Source: Theobroma cacao (taxonomy: Eukaryota > Streptophyta > Magnoliopsida > Malvales > Malvaceae). Taken from it: DNA of 64,000 bases. The position numbers and the translations under genes were made by a program. The notes under the pieces are model-generated. The model was not told where the DNA came from, did not search any database, and saw only the letters and a program-made list of their open reading frames with translations. This document shows, piece by piece, positions 9,610 to 20,278 of this stretch. How positions within the stretch are numbered: the first letter of the stretch is position 1; each line of letters begins with the position of its first letter. The DNA is taken from NCBI RefSeq assembly GCF_000208745.1, contig NC_030855.1, positions 18,837,102 to 18,901,101 on the forward strand, written 5' to 3'.

Positions 9610-12475
9610 GACGCATCTCCCTCCGAAGATCCATTATGGTGAGCTTGGAAGGGCTGCAATAAGGAAGAAAATCACTGCACATAAAAGGAAGAATAGTGAT
9701 TCCGAGTTAGTTGCTCCAAAGAAAATTAGAGTAGGAAAGAGTGGTGAAGTTCTTCTTGTCCCTGAAAACTAGGAAAATGAAATTATTAGAGAACAAGGAA
9801 TGTATCATTTTTGGGAAAAGGTTCATGTCAGACAAGTTGACGAACATCCCTCTGAGCCTGTTGGATATGATTGGAATCTTCTATGCTCAGAAGTGCCTCC
9901 TCATAAAAGAAGAGGTATTCCAAGACTATCTATTTTGAAGTTCAGGTATGAACGTGGTGAGTTTTCCCTTTCTGTTACCAAGTTAGGCTTTAATTCTCAT
10001 TTTGTTCATGGTTGGAATGAGTGGGTAAATAAGGTGTTGAAGAATCCTACTCATGTTAAACTTCTCTCTTTTACTAGGATACTTGATGCTATACGTATCA
10101 CCTCCAAGCTTAATATTTATAGAGAAAAGAGAATGAATGTATGGCGCTCTATTCTTGCAAGGTGGAACACTTTTTCTCATACTATGATTACAGCATGGGG
10201 GGAATTTACCTTCACTTTGGAAGATGTATGTGTTCTCTTGGAGCTTCCTTGTATAAGAAAGCATGATTTTCACTCTATTAAGCTTTCTGAAGAAGAGGTA
10301 GGTATTCGAGACTTTTTCCTTGATCTATTTAAGAGTCTAAGTAAAACTTCAAAGGTTGCACGATTCTCCAATTGGATAGGGGTTTTTTATAAAAAGTTCA
10401 ATGCTAAGGGAATTGAAATTGGTTCTCCTGAGTACCCAGACCATAAGCATGAGCTAATGGCTTTAGTAATCTTTTGGTTGGCACGACACATACTCCCAAG
10501 GTGTCCAGATGATGGTATCTCTCCAGCAGTTGTTCCTTTAGCAATAAAAATTGTTAAGGGAATACATTTTCCTCTTGCTCCCCTGTATTTAAGATCTTTA
10601 TATAAGAGATTAGACTTGTACCAACTCAAAACTGTTGAATCAGCTGGGCATTACAAAGTTTTAAGTTATGTGGATGCTTCCTTCATTCAGATGTGCCTGT
10701 GGGAAAGGTTTGGTACTTGCGCTCCCGTGCCTAATGCATATCCTTATGCATCTTTTTTCGTGAATAACCCTTTATCTAGGAACAACTACAGAGCTTGGGC
10801 ATGGCATGATCGACTCTTGAGAGGTAATGTTCTTGAAGTGATGGATGTGACAAAAGAATTCAATCCCAAACCTTATGTGCAGCCCATAAATGGATGTGGT
10901 GATCTTGGAATTTACTATAATCGCCACCCTTTACAGTCTGGAAGAATGAGTTCACAAGGTACTAACTTTTGTCTATGGGTTCATAGTTCCCAATTGTCAT
11001 ATATAATTGAGAGTTCCAATTTAGGTGGAGATAGAAATTTTCTTTCTGTCGAGGTATATTCTCCTTATAGAGTGGCACGCCAATTTGGGTTTGACCAACT
11101 AGCTGCGCCTGACTCTTCTTTAACTATCAATTTTTCTTCTTGCGTTTCTTCATTTCTCATGGTAAGACTTCAACTCCGTTTAGATAAACTTAAAAGTTGT
11201 ACTGTCCCAGCTTTTGATAGAGTTGGTATCCACACTTCTGGATGGTTTGCTTATTAGAGGGAGTGTGTTGAAAAATGGAGATCTTTTATTGTTCCTTTGA
11301 CTAATCCCGGAGCTTGTCTCTACACTCCTCCTATAAGTAACTCCGATGTATCCTTACGCTTGATTTCTCTCAAAAAGAAAAGTAATGTAAATGAAGAAGA
11401 AGATGATGCTCCTCGCGTTCTTACTCATCAAACAAAACATGTGCATCGAAAAGTAAGTTCATCCTTTACTTCTTCTTTTATTTTTTTTTAAATTCATTTC
11501 CTCATCGTACCTTTTTTTTTTTTGTAGAAAGAAACAACTGCGATAGTAGAACTTAACTCGGTTGAAGAGGAAAAGACTTTTGAAGCTAAGATTGAGGAAG
11601 AATCATATAACTCTGAACGTAGTGATGAATTTGATAATGAGTCTGTTGATGTTGATGAAGTTGAAATTGAGGGTGAGCTAGCCCCTTTTGATGATTTCAT
11701 TGATTTGGATGTTCTAATTCCAAATCATGTTCAAAGCTCTACCATGAATTAGGTATAAACATATCACTATGTTACTCTGATTGATGTTGTTCCATTTTTT
11801 TTTAAAGTTAAGATTATTCTTACTCCCCAAGTTATTCGAGATGAGGTTGTTCCTGACACTGAGGCTATTCCTGTTGTTGAAGTTGTCCCTGAGGCTACTC
11901 CAAATGTTGAGGTTATTCATGAAGTTGGAGTTGATACTGATAATGCTGGAGCTATTCCAAATAATCCTCGTGCTTCTTCATCCCTAGTGCCAGAACATAG
12001 AGATGCAAGTAGTGATTCTGGCACTCAAGTAGCACATACTGAACAAAGTGGTAAGAAAGTTGACTTTCATGACTTTCAAGTTTCATTGGAGTATGTGGCA
12101 TACTTGGAGCATGTTTTCAATATAGAGGGAGAGTTTTGGAGTACCTCCTTTGTAAAAAACGTAGACGTCATTTGCTTAATGATGGAAATGTTGGGTGGAG
12201 CTTTAGCCATTTCTCGTGCTCCATTAATGAGTACTTCATCAGAGGAATTGCAACAGATGTTACAGGATTTCGATGATGCTTGTAACTTTGGATTCAAGCT
12301 TGAGTGCCTCAGTGATTGTAGATCTAAAGCCAAGATTTTTCTCAACAAGTCTTCATTGGAAAATGAGTTAGAAGACATTGTAGCGAAAATAACTTTACTA
12401 AAAAAACGTGAAGCTGAAGTACAAGAACAATTAGATGTATTTGCCAATGATAACTCTTATCTATGGAGTATGTAA
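9610..12475 (+). pseudogene. Plant mobile domain (aminotransferase-like, PMD) protein gene, spliced, with nonsense codons; cargo of LTR element
   Basis: PMD proteins (MAIN/MAIL1 family and transposon-borne relatives) are nuclear in the studied cases and act in silencing and genome stability; a function for this copy is not inferred. A long open stretch 9800-11257 (485 codons) has PMD hallmarks: WRSILARWNTFSHTMITAWGE then FTLEDVCVLLELPC, LMALVIFWLARHILP and FIQMCLWERF. In the same frame coding sense extends upstream to about 9610 across one TAG (9770-9772) and downstream across TAG 11255-11257 to a donor GTAAGT at 11453. Intron 1 is 11453-11527 (TTTGTAG end). Exon 2 is 11528-11752, acidic, and its last codon TAG would be CAG at a CAG|GT donor. 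Exon 3 is 11813-12475 and ends in a Lys/Glu/Leu-rich probable coiled coil. All joins are phase 0. It is antisense to the host element's gag. Confidence 0.78.
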
Positions 12476-12737
12476 TTAACTAGTCTTTTGCTTTTCGTTT
12501 ACTCTTTTTGAAAGCTCATTTGAGCTAGTACTTCGCTATTGATATATCATATTTCTTTTTCTTTTGCAATAATAATAATGTTATACGCTTGTTGCATATT
12601 TATTCACATTTCATATTATTATAGGTGGCCAAAAGGGAACTTTCAACTTTACATCAAGGAGATTAACTCTAACTTGATATGAAGGAGATTAATTCAACCT
12701 TTAAAATAAGTAAGCGTAAGAGCTGCAGCCAATTTGT

Positions 12738-13043
12738 GAGTAATAAGCTAGGGCTAAGAAATGAGCGATAAAGCTAGCGGCTAATAGCATAACATCATTA
12801 CAGCCAAATTATGAGCGATAAAGCTAGCGACTGGAATATGAGTAATAAATTATGATCAAAGAATAAGAGATAAAGCTCGCGACCAATAGAAAAATATCAT
12901 TGCAGCCAAAATAAGAGCAATAAAGCTTGCGACCGAAGTAAGAGTGATGAACTATGGTTAAAGAATGAGCAATAAAGTTGACGACCAATAGAATAATATA
13001 ATTACAGCCAAAATATAAGCGATAAAGCTAGCGGCTGAATATA
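12738..13043. repeat. Three tandem copies of a 102-bp unit
   Basis: Unit starts at 12738, 12840 and 12942 (GAGTAATAA/GAGTGATGA). Each unit contains two copies of a shorter motif like GAGCGATAAAGCTAGCGAC, so the array is hierarchical. It lies just 3' of the PMD gene and inside the LTR element. Confidence 0.8.
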
Positions 13044-13279
13044 ATTTTTTTTTTAATGTCAAATTGCAATTCATAAAAAAATGAAGAGTCAAAGTCATAA
13101 AAATATCATACATGAGCAAGAAGCAGGTTGTTCTGGACCCTATTGTTCTCAATCAATAACTCTTCTGCTTGCATTTTCTTGTGGAATATTCCTTTCTGAA
13201 AATGATCTCTTATTTCTCTACCTCATCCTTAAATTGCATTCACTATTGGAGTACTCCTTCTATCGAAGCGAGTAGCTCC

Positions 13280-13820
13280 CTTTTGTCTGAGAATCGTATT
13301 ATTGGTTCTTCGTGCCGTTTTCACTGAGGTAGCAAAAGTTGAAAGAGGTAAATTTTTCAAGTGTAGCCTACACTCGTCGAACATTTTTTTGAATGCAAAC
13401 CGTCACCAATTCTTTCTCATCATGAGACTCTTGTACATCCAACACCCTTACTCTAAAGTGTTGGATGTATTCCATGAGGTCTTCTCTGGACTTTTGATAT
13501 TATCCTTCTAAATCAAGGAGATTAACCTTCTCTTGAGAAGAGAAGAAGAACTTCTCCCTGAACATCCACACAATTGCATTTTTTCCATTTCTTTCATTCC
13601 CTTTAGTGTTTGTAACTATAGGTGCACTCTCATTAAGGTGTACAGGTTGGGCTTGGAAAGTGGTGACAGTAGAAGACGCAAGTTGAAATATAATGTCCAT
13701 CATTCGCCTATTATTGTCTTCCAATGTTTGCATCCTCTCTTGAGAAACTTGGATCATTTTCATCAGATCCTGAATGTAGAAAGGAACAAGTGCGTCTTGG
13801 TTACTAGTAGAACTTTCCAT
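13280..13820 (-). pseudogene. Truncated gag remnant of the LTR element
   Basis: An open frame runs from ATG 13820 (MESSTSNQDALV) to a stop at 13500 and includes a helical stretch MKMIQVSQERMQTLEDNNRRM. Beyond the stop the frame still reads EDLMEYIQHFRVRVLDV and ELVTVCIQ, the pattern of the retrotransposon gag domain (E-S-L-x-Y-x-x-R-F followed by L-V-x-x-C-I), before further stops. It begins about 60 bp inside the PBS, the normal gag position for the minus-strand orientation. No protease, RT or integrase was found between it and the left LTR, so the element depended on a partner. Confidence 0.72.
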
Positions 13821-13876
13821 CTTTTCCAGTAACACAAAATTGTAATAGTAAAAGTCTTACTTAATGCAATCACTCC

Positions 13877-13897
13877 TCCCCAGTGGAGTCGTCAAAA
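13877..13897 (-). other. Primer binding site of the PMD-carrying element
   Basis: On the minus strand, directly after the LTR end ...TTTTACA, the sequence reads TTTTGACGACTCCACTGGGGA. Plant Gypsy elements often have TGGCGACTCC-CTGGGGA here; I recall this as a tRNA-Arg type site in Tat/Ogre elements, but the tRNA identity is unchecked. Confidence 0.65.
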
Positions 13898-14800
13898 TGT
13901 AAAAGGGGTTCTTGTGATAGGGAGAGGAAGCATTGCAAACAAGTAAAAGGATGTGCTAGAGGCGGCAGAGAGGAAGATTGGAGCAGTTCCTGAAGTATTG
14001 AGTGTTGTGGCAAGTGGAAGACAATAATAAGAGAATTAGAGAGAGAATTTAAAGAGAGAAGCTCTCAAGCTGAGAATGTGTTAGCTCGAAAGGGGAGAGA
14101 AGAGTCCCTCTAAATGAATTGTGACGCTCTATATATAGTGCTAAAAGTGACAGTTACCCTAATCAATGACATTATTATGAAGAACATTAATGTGAGTAAC
14201 CGTTACTGTAATTGGATGTAATAAGGCTTGTTCTCAAGTAAAAAGTACTAGAAAAGAGGTATACGTGAAAAGGTACAAAAAAAAAAGCTGTACGAGAACA
14301 AGTACAAGAGAAAAAGTTGTACATGAATAGGTATACGAGAACAAGATAGGAGGGTGAAACACTTGTACTTCTGGAAAAGGTTAAGAGGAAGACCTCTTAA
14401 CTACCTCCATATCTGAGCCACCAAGCCAAACTTTCTGAAACATCCCAAGATGAAAGTAACTCATGAACCCTGCCACTTATTCTGAGTTGCTTTCACTGTC
14501 ATCCAAGTGAAGTAGTTATTCTATTCGAAGTAGCTATTCTACTTGTATTAGTTGTTCCATATGAAGTAATGCTTTATTTATTCTAGTTGTTCTATGTTAA
14601 GTAGTGTTTTACTTGTTCTAGTTGTTCTACGTGAAGTAGCGCTTCACTTGTTTTAGTTATTCTACGTGAAGTAGCACTTCACTTGTTCTAGTTATTCTGT
14701 GTGAAGTAGCACTTCTCTTGTTCTACTTGTTCTCTGTATAATATTATGTGGTAACATAATTCTTTAGAGAATAGGTATTAACCAAAATCAAATAGCTACA
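13898..14800 (-). repeat. Right LTR (5' LTR in element orientation)
   Basis: 903-bp partner of 7028-7917, with intact TG...CA ends on the plus strand (TGTAAAAGGGG...GCTACA). The 37-bp palindromic-core tandem units (about 14510-14730) number one more than in the left LTR. It is followed by TTTAC (14801-14805). Confidence 0.9.
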
Positions 14801-14805
14801 TTTAC

Positions 14806-15388
14806 CAATCAACTTCTAAAGATATTGTTGGATGTGTAGGCTAGTAGTATACGTTTGAGAAATGTCGTGCAATAAAAAATATACAGTGTTATTTTCTTGT
14901 CATCAAGATCATCTTTGATTGTTTAATATAAAATTATTCTATCTAATAAGTAGAAGATAACTATACCTTTAAGCTTTTGATGTTGAAATAAAAAAGTTAC
15001 AACACTTTGTGGATTAAATCTTCTTCGGACCAAATTTAAGTTGTTACAAACTTTAAGTTGTCAAGCCTCTAAAGGTGATTAGGGTTTGCTTTTGTCACCT
15101 TAAGAGAACTTCATCTTCATTGGTCTTAGAAGATTTTTTTGAAATTTCACAATGCATTAATCATAATAGGGAACAACCGTTCACCTTTTTACAAGGATTT
15201 TGCAAGGCTATGCCCCTTACAAAAGTTAATAGGGGCATACCAGTACAAATTCTCCCACAATGCCCTTAGGCCATCTCAGAAGTTCCATAACATACAAATC
15301 CTGTACATCCTCAACAAATTCACCTCAAACCCTAATTTCATTGGTCTTAAAGATAATGGTTGGTGTACAGATTGAAACTGAATTAGTT
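14806..15388. other. Intergenic, no gene seen
   Basis: AT-rich spacer between the LTR element and the hydrolase-derived fragment. The short open frames look like chance and no repeat was recognised. Confidence 0.4.
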
Positions 15389-15870
15389 TCATTTTGCATT
15401 CCAAGCAAGGAGTACCCAACCATCACTTCTCAGTAACTGAAAGTCCTTGTGGACCGTTGGTCCTCGCACTTCTTCAATGTTATTGGTGCTAAGCATAACC
15501 CCTGGGAAAGAGTTGGATGTTCCATGCATGTCCAGGGAAAGAAGGTTCTCCATGAGGTGATAAACTATTCCACTGTACATTTGAGTAGCAGCTTGCTATG
15601 AGATGATCTGTTAAAGAAGTAAATAAGCTTTATGCAAAGAAAAAAAATATGCAGCTATAGGTTTGCACAGGTGTTTATATAGTGTTGTTTTTAGTTACTC
15701 CACAAATCACCCAAGAGAGTTACTTCAGAACAGATAATATTTCTAAACCTGCGTAACTGCTGCCTGAGTGGCAACTTCCTTCGAAAATACTTAAAAGGTC
15801 ATGCTGACTGTAATTGAAATCTCAAATGGTACTGAATGCAGCAGCTTGAATATTGCAACTATCTACCTGA
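15389..15870 (-). pseudogene. Decayed 3' fragment of an ILR1-like IAA-amino-acid hydrolase gene (copy A)
   Basis: On the minus strand this region aligns with the last two exons and intervening intron of the complete gene at 51486-56109. TTGCATTCCAAGCA near 15395 matches GCATTCCAAGCA of exon 5 (51656), AGCAGCTTGCTATGAGATGATCTG near 15590 matches the exon 5 acceptor end, and 15745-15870 matches exon 4 (CTGCTGCCTGAGTGGCAACTT, cf. 52120). The reading frame is destroyed. Retention of intron 4 shows DNA-level duplication, not a processed copy. A sister fragment lies at 21743-22345. Confidence 0.68.
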
Positions 15871-17362
15871 AAATGAATGCTTTATGTTATCTATAGTCAG
15901 TAGCATCACAAAGAAAATAAGAGAATAGTTGGTTTCATGAGTTTGGCATCTAGTAAATGGGCAGAAGCAATAAATGTCACAAATTTTAGAAAGGATAGCT
16001 CTCAGAAGTACCGTGCATGGAAAGAATTATATCAATATGGTAGGCCAAAGATAAGTAATGAAAATCACCTTGAGATATGACGTTTAATACAATGATTGTT
16101 CTCTCCAAGGCAAGAGTACCAAGATCTGGAGTTATTTGCAAGATTGCAGTGACTTCAGATATAGAGTTTTTCCTTCTTAACTTATTTGACAGTCCCCTGC
16201 TTCATCAATCAATCACAAGTCTAAGGCCAATGCTTGCTGCATTTATCTTGGACTTGTGCTTGGCAATTATTGAAAGCCCATTAATCAGCAGCAGAGCCAA
16301 ATGAAAGAAATGTACAAAAATTGAGGAAATTACAGAGCATAGGTACACATTTGGTCCTTCGTTGTTGAAAAGCACCACCTTGAAGAAAAGAAGAAAGCCG
16401 GTTCTACAACTGAGATAAAAGAAGTTCATAAGATGGAGCCTGCGAAGGCTGACATGATAGATGAGATATCTTCTCTTCAGATAATATTGATCTGTATTTC
16501 CTCTCAATGGATCAAGTAGTTTCAAGCACAATATCTAAGAAGTGAACACACATCAAGATACAGTTCTTTTCTTTTTTTGGCGGTGACAACCCTTATTTCT
16601 GAGTTTTCCAAATCATGAAACACTTCAGTCATAGAGATAGAGAGAAATGGATGCCTTGAAATCCAGTGCAGGTCCCTATAACAGTAAGTGCGCATAGTTA
16701 AGAAACAAGGCTTCAAAACTCAAATGCTTTAAAAATTGAAACTGGTTTATCCATCTCTAGTGTCTTCATCAGGTACCTAAAAGTGTTGCTTAGCAAATGC
16801 AAAGGTACCTAAAAGTGTTGTGATGCCTGAAAAGCTTTCTCTTCATATAACTTGAAATCAAATACTAAAGCGAAATGTCATACATATAACAAAGTGCAAG
16901 CTATTCAATTTAGACACTTTCATTAAAATAAAGCTGTTAGGTTGGCATTTTCTCATTTTCTGTCAACATCCATACTTTCTTTTTCAACGTTCACATCTAA
17001 TATAGTAATATATGACCATCCAAGATTTCAATTTGTAGCAACCTCCCCTGTTAAAATAGACGAGAATAAGTAGCAAAAAAAGTATACGAATGAAGAAAGG
17101 AGGATTTCTGGAACCAAAGGAGTATGCAAGACCATGATTGCAGGTTAACATGGAGAAACAAAATCAATCTAAAAGAGATTACAGCAGATTTTGTATTAAA
17201 TCATCATCCATGATCTAAATGAGGAAAAGTACAGGAATTTTAGACGCAGATGTGTCTGAATGTATTGTAAGTTTGAGCAATGATAACAATAACTAAATAA
17301 AAAGAGGAATACCTGAGCATAGATTGCATCTGCGAAACGTATGATCCACAGCATAAGAAATC
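15871..17362. other. Intergenic spacer, duplicated at 22346-23720
   Basis: Several blocks match the spacer downstream of the next CNL gene: GATTGTTCTCTCC at 16094 and 22593, TCATCAATCAA at 16203 and 22684, and CCTGTTAAAATAGA at 17048 and 23492. A minus-strand open frame (16205-16531) with hydrophobic segments falls here, but it is broken in the sister copy and I do not recognise it. Confidence 0.6.
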
Positions 17363-20278
17363 CTATCCTAGCACCAATTCATCATCAATTTGGATAGTAG
17401 GGATGTGGGAGATGGAAGGCCAATCCTCCCCTCTTCCCTTTTCAAAACGTGCCCCAAGAACGGGGCAACCTCTAATATGCAATTCTTGCAGCGTTGTATT
17501 ATGAAGCAGGTGGCCCGGCAACGCCTTCAACTTCAGACAATAGTTTATTGTTAATGAACGAAGATGAGGCATAATTACTTCGCTTGTGCTTGTCAACAGA
17601 TTCCCATATTCCCAGTCTTCCCACTCTTTCATGTAATAAAATTTTAGACTTTTCAATACGGGGAAGGCAATATTATTATTATTATTATTAGATGATGAAG
17701 AAGATGATTGTCCCTCTCCTCTTTCTACTCCCAAAATTTCGTCTCCCACTTTTTTCACTTTATTCAAAAACTCTATCTCTAGAGATTCAAGGGACTGCAA
17801 CTTCCCCATGGGAGGCAAGCTTTCCCAGTTGAGACAATTCTGTAATTGAACCCTCTTCAACATTGACAATGAAGTCATCCAATTAGGGAAAGCAACAGGA
17901 CCTCTACAGTTGAGTATACCCAAACTTTCCAGGTGTGGAGGTGGTTGCAAGGCTTCAAATACAACATTTTCATCCTCAATGTTGATCCGTTGCATCTCTT
18001 GGGAATCAAATTTTAGACGTAACACGCGGAGGCCACTCTTTGTCCGAAGCCCTGCTTTCTTTGCCTCCCTTGGTTCTGCCACATTTCCCAATCCTCTTAT
18101 CTCAAGCTCCCCTCGAAGATGGGTGAAGTTTCCCAAATCTTCAAGGCTACATGATTTACTTTCAACATCACTGCGGCTCACAACAAACTCTTCTAATGTC
18201 CGTAGAGATGTCAATCTTTGCATTCCTTTTGGCATGAATCTGCATCTATCTGTACCTACATTTTGAACATGTCTCAAGTTGATTAGCTTTCCAATTCTAT
18301 GGGGCAATTTGATAAGATTTTTACATGATTTGATGTTCAGCGTTTGCAAGTTGCACAAATCACACACCGTCTCAGGCAATTTTTCCAACTCACTATTACC
18401 CTCTAAGTTGAGATATCTCAAATGCATCAACTTTCCTATTTCCTTTGGAATTGCGTTAATTGAAGTTTTGAATCCAAAGTTCATGTCTTTAAAGCTTAGT
18501 ATCCTCAGACAAGTCAACTGATCCAACAATTTAGCCAATGATGCACTAACAGCTGAACTATCGTTTAAGTTAAGATGCAGGCTACGCAACTTCTTCACAT
18601 TAAAAATGGGATCGGGAATTGCAACAGGTTCATCATGAATTAGGGTTAGATGACGGGCATTTTCCTGATAAGACTCTATATCTAACTCTTCAATATTGTT
18701 ACTTGCTACCAGAAAGCTTTTGTTTCTTCTCAAATATTGAGCAAAATCATGCACAATATCATGCATTTTGCAGCTGATTATGCAATCGTCATTTTCATCC
18801 TTCACAAACTCTTGAAAGAAAGAATGTATTACTAAGTTATCAAAGTACTCTTCACCAATGATCTCCATATCTTTATGTTGCGTCTCTCCAAGAAAGCCTT
18901 GAGCCATCCATGACTTGATCAAGAAATCTTTCTCTATTCTATAATCTTTTGGAAAAATGGAACAGTATGAGAAGCATTGCCTTAATGGCGATGGCAAATC
19001 ATAATAGCTTAACAGTAAGGGAGAAAAAAGACCATTTTCAGCCTCCTCAAGTTCCCATATGCGACTGCTCAACATTCTTTGCCATTGTTCTCTAGATCTC
19101 TTAAAACGTAAGAGACCTCCAAGAGTTTTTGCTGCAAGTGGCAAACCCTGACACTTCTGCGCAATTTTCTTACCAATGTCTTCTAAACTCTCACGCTCTT
19201 TGTCATTCCTTCCAAAAAATGCCAAGTGACTAAATAATGACCAAGATTCTTCTTTGGATAACTTCCCCAAACGAAATAATTTGCTGCAACCCATGATAGT
19301 AGCTACATTCTCCTTACGTGTGGTCATCAAGATTTTGCTTTCTTGGGAACCATAGTTTAGAGAGTATTTCAATGATTGCCACTTCCTCTCATCTTCACTC
19401 CACAGATCATCTAAGACAAGCAGGAACCTCTCTCCCTTAATAGATTCATGGATTTGCTCTAGTAAAGTATTTAGCTCAGTGAAATTTGACACAACTCCTG
19501 TTAGAGCTTCAAGAATAGCTTTTGCAGTCCTCATCTCATCAAAAGGATTAGAGACACATACCCATATTCTCTTATCAAAATAAGCCTTCACCTTATGATC
19601 GTTGTACGCTATTTGGGCTAAAGTTGTTTTCCCAATTCCTCCCATCCCCACTAAGGAAATTACAGGGATGCCCCTTTCTTCATGGTTGTTCTTGCTGAGC
19701 AACATGCTTACTAGGACATTTTTATCACGGTCACGACCACGTATGTCAGATACATCAATAAAGGATGTTGTTATTGGTCGTTCTCGTTCAGGTTCTAAAT
19801 CATGCCTCCTACTTTGATCGACTGTGAAAGCATAATCGTCTTTCTCTTTGGCAATGACCTGAAGCCTTTCATTTAGTTTTTTAATCTTAACAGCAATATC
19901 ATAACGGTGAATGGCCCGAGTAATACAAGGGATTGGAGAGTGAATCCAAGAGCGTACCTTGCTTAGAAGGATGGAAGTTGAAGAGCTTTGATCTCTAGCG
20001 ATTTTCATTTTCAGAATTGCAATTTCCCACTCACCCAACACATCCTCAATGTCATAAGACACGTTCTGAAACTTATCCAGCCAAACTTTGACAGCTTGCT
20101 CCTTTAGTTGTCTTTTCTCTGCATCTGCGAGGACAGCTCGAATAGTCTGAAGAGTGCTGCTGAGCCTTTTGACTTCTTCTTCCTTAATACCTACAAAAAG
20201 TCTCACCCCATATTCAGCTTCTTGGAAAAGAATCGCAGTTAATTGTTGTGAAACTGCAGAAACAAGTGCATCAGCCAT
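17363..20278 (-). CDS. CC-NB-ARC-LRR disease resistance protein (CNL, RGA-like), complete, single exon
   Basis: 971-residue intracellular immune receptor. An Rx-type coiled coil occupies about residues 1-140 (MADALVSAVSQQL..., EDVLGEW at the EDVID position). NB-ARC: P-loop GMGGIGKTT (about 210-218), kinase-2 FLLVLDDLW (about 284-292), RNBS-B KILMTTRKENVA, GLPLAAK (about 377-383), RNBS-D CFSYCSIFPKD, MHD as CKMHDIVHDFA (about 501). LRR runs from about 560 to the end, with repeats such as LRSLHLNLND, LRYLNLEGNSELEKLPETV and LQTLNIKSCKNLIKLP. A serine/asparagine tract (from an ATT/GAT-type microsatellite at 17671-17705) sits between late LRRs. I chose the ATG at 20278 because MADALVS matches the paralogues; the nine residues upstream would need a non-ATG start. 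All NB-ARC motifs are intact. Closest relative in the window is the gene at 25113-28061. Confidence 0.95.
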   Translation of the reverse strand: MADALVSAVSQQLTAILFQEAEYGVRLFVGIKEEEVKRLSSTLQTIRAVLADAEKRQLKEQAVKVWLDKFQNVSYDIEDVLGEWEIAILKMKIARDQSSSTSILLSKVRSWIHSPIPCITRAIHRYDIAVKIKKLNERLQVIAKEKDDYAFTVDQSRRHDLEPERERPITTSFIDVSDIRGRDRDKNVLVSMLLSKNNHEERGIPVISLVGMGGIGKTTLAQIAYNDHKVKAYFDKRIWVCVSNPFDEMRTAKAILEALTGVVSNFTELNTLLEQIHESIKGERFLLVLDDLWSEDERKWQSLKYSLNYGSQESKILMTTRKENVATIMGCSKLFRLGKLSKEESWSLFSHLAFFGRNDKERESLEDIGKKIAQKCQGLPLAAKTLGGLLRFKRSREQWQRMLSSRIWELEEAENGLFSPLLLSYYDLPSPLRQCFSYCSIFPKDYRIEKDFLIKSWMAQGFLGETQHKDMEIIGEEYFDNLVIHSFFQEFVKDENDDCIISCKMHDIVHDFAQYLRRNKSFLVASNNIEELDIESYQENARHLTLIHDEPVAIPDPIFNVKKLRSLHLNLNDSSAVSASLAKLLDQLTCLRILSFKDMNFGFKTSINAIPKEIGKLMHLRYLNLEGNSELEKLPETVCDLCNLQTLNIKSCKNLIKLPHRIGKLINLRHVQNVGTDRCRFMPKGMQRLTSLRTLEEFVVSRSDVESKSCSLEDLGNFTHLRGELEIRGLGNVAEPREAKKAGLRTKSGLRVLRLKFDSQEMQRINIEDENVVFEALQPPPHLESLGILNCRGPVAFPNWMTSLSMLKRVQLQNCLNWESLPPMGKLQSLESLEIEFLNKVKKVGDEILGVERGEGQSSSSSSNNNNNNIAFPVLKSLKFYYMKEWEDWEYGNLLTSTSEVIMPHLRSLTINYCLKLKALPGHLLHNTTLQELHIRGCPVLGARFEKGRGEDWPSISHIPTIQIDDELVLG

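Larger units (their letters stand above)
7028..14800 (-). mobile_element. Non-autonomous Gypsy-type LTR element carrying an antisense plant-mobile-domain gene
   Basis: Direct repeats 7028-7917 and 13898-14800 (890 and 903 bp) are LTRs, and the 5-bp duplication TTTAC is present at 7023-7027 and 14801-14805. The retroviral direction is minus. Reading leftward from 13897 come a PBS-like block, a gag remnant (about 13280-13820), no detectable pol, and then the left LTR preceded by a purine-rich run (7918-7932). Read on the minus strand, the right-hand LTR has TGTAG...TTACA termini. The interior holds a PMD gene on the plus strand plus several tandem repeats. The size and lack of pol resemble LARD-like non-autonomous elements; a Tat-lineage relationship is inferred. 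Confidence 0.88.

Noticed and set aside
11781..11987. Plus ORF rich in Leu at 11781-11987
   Set aside because: It is a frame shadow of the acidic PMD exon 3, which reads in the frame continuing to 12475.
16077..16716. Hydrophobic minus-strand frames as a membrane-protein gene
   Set aside because: The sister block at 22.6-23.1 kb is broken in the same frames and no family was recognised; kept only as duplicated spacer.
17910..18266. Plus-strand open frame inside the CNL at 17363-20278
   Set aside because: It is antisense to an intact CNL LRR region and has no family similarity.
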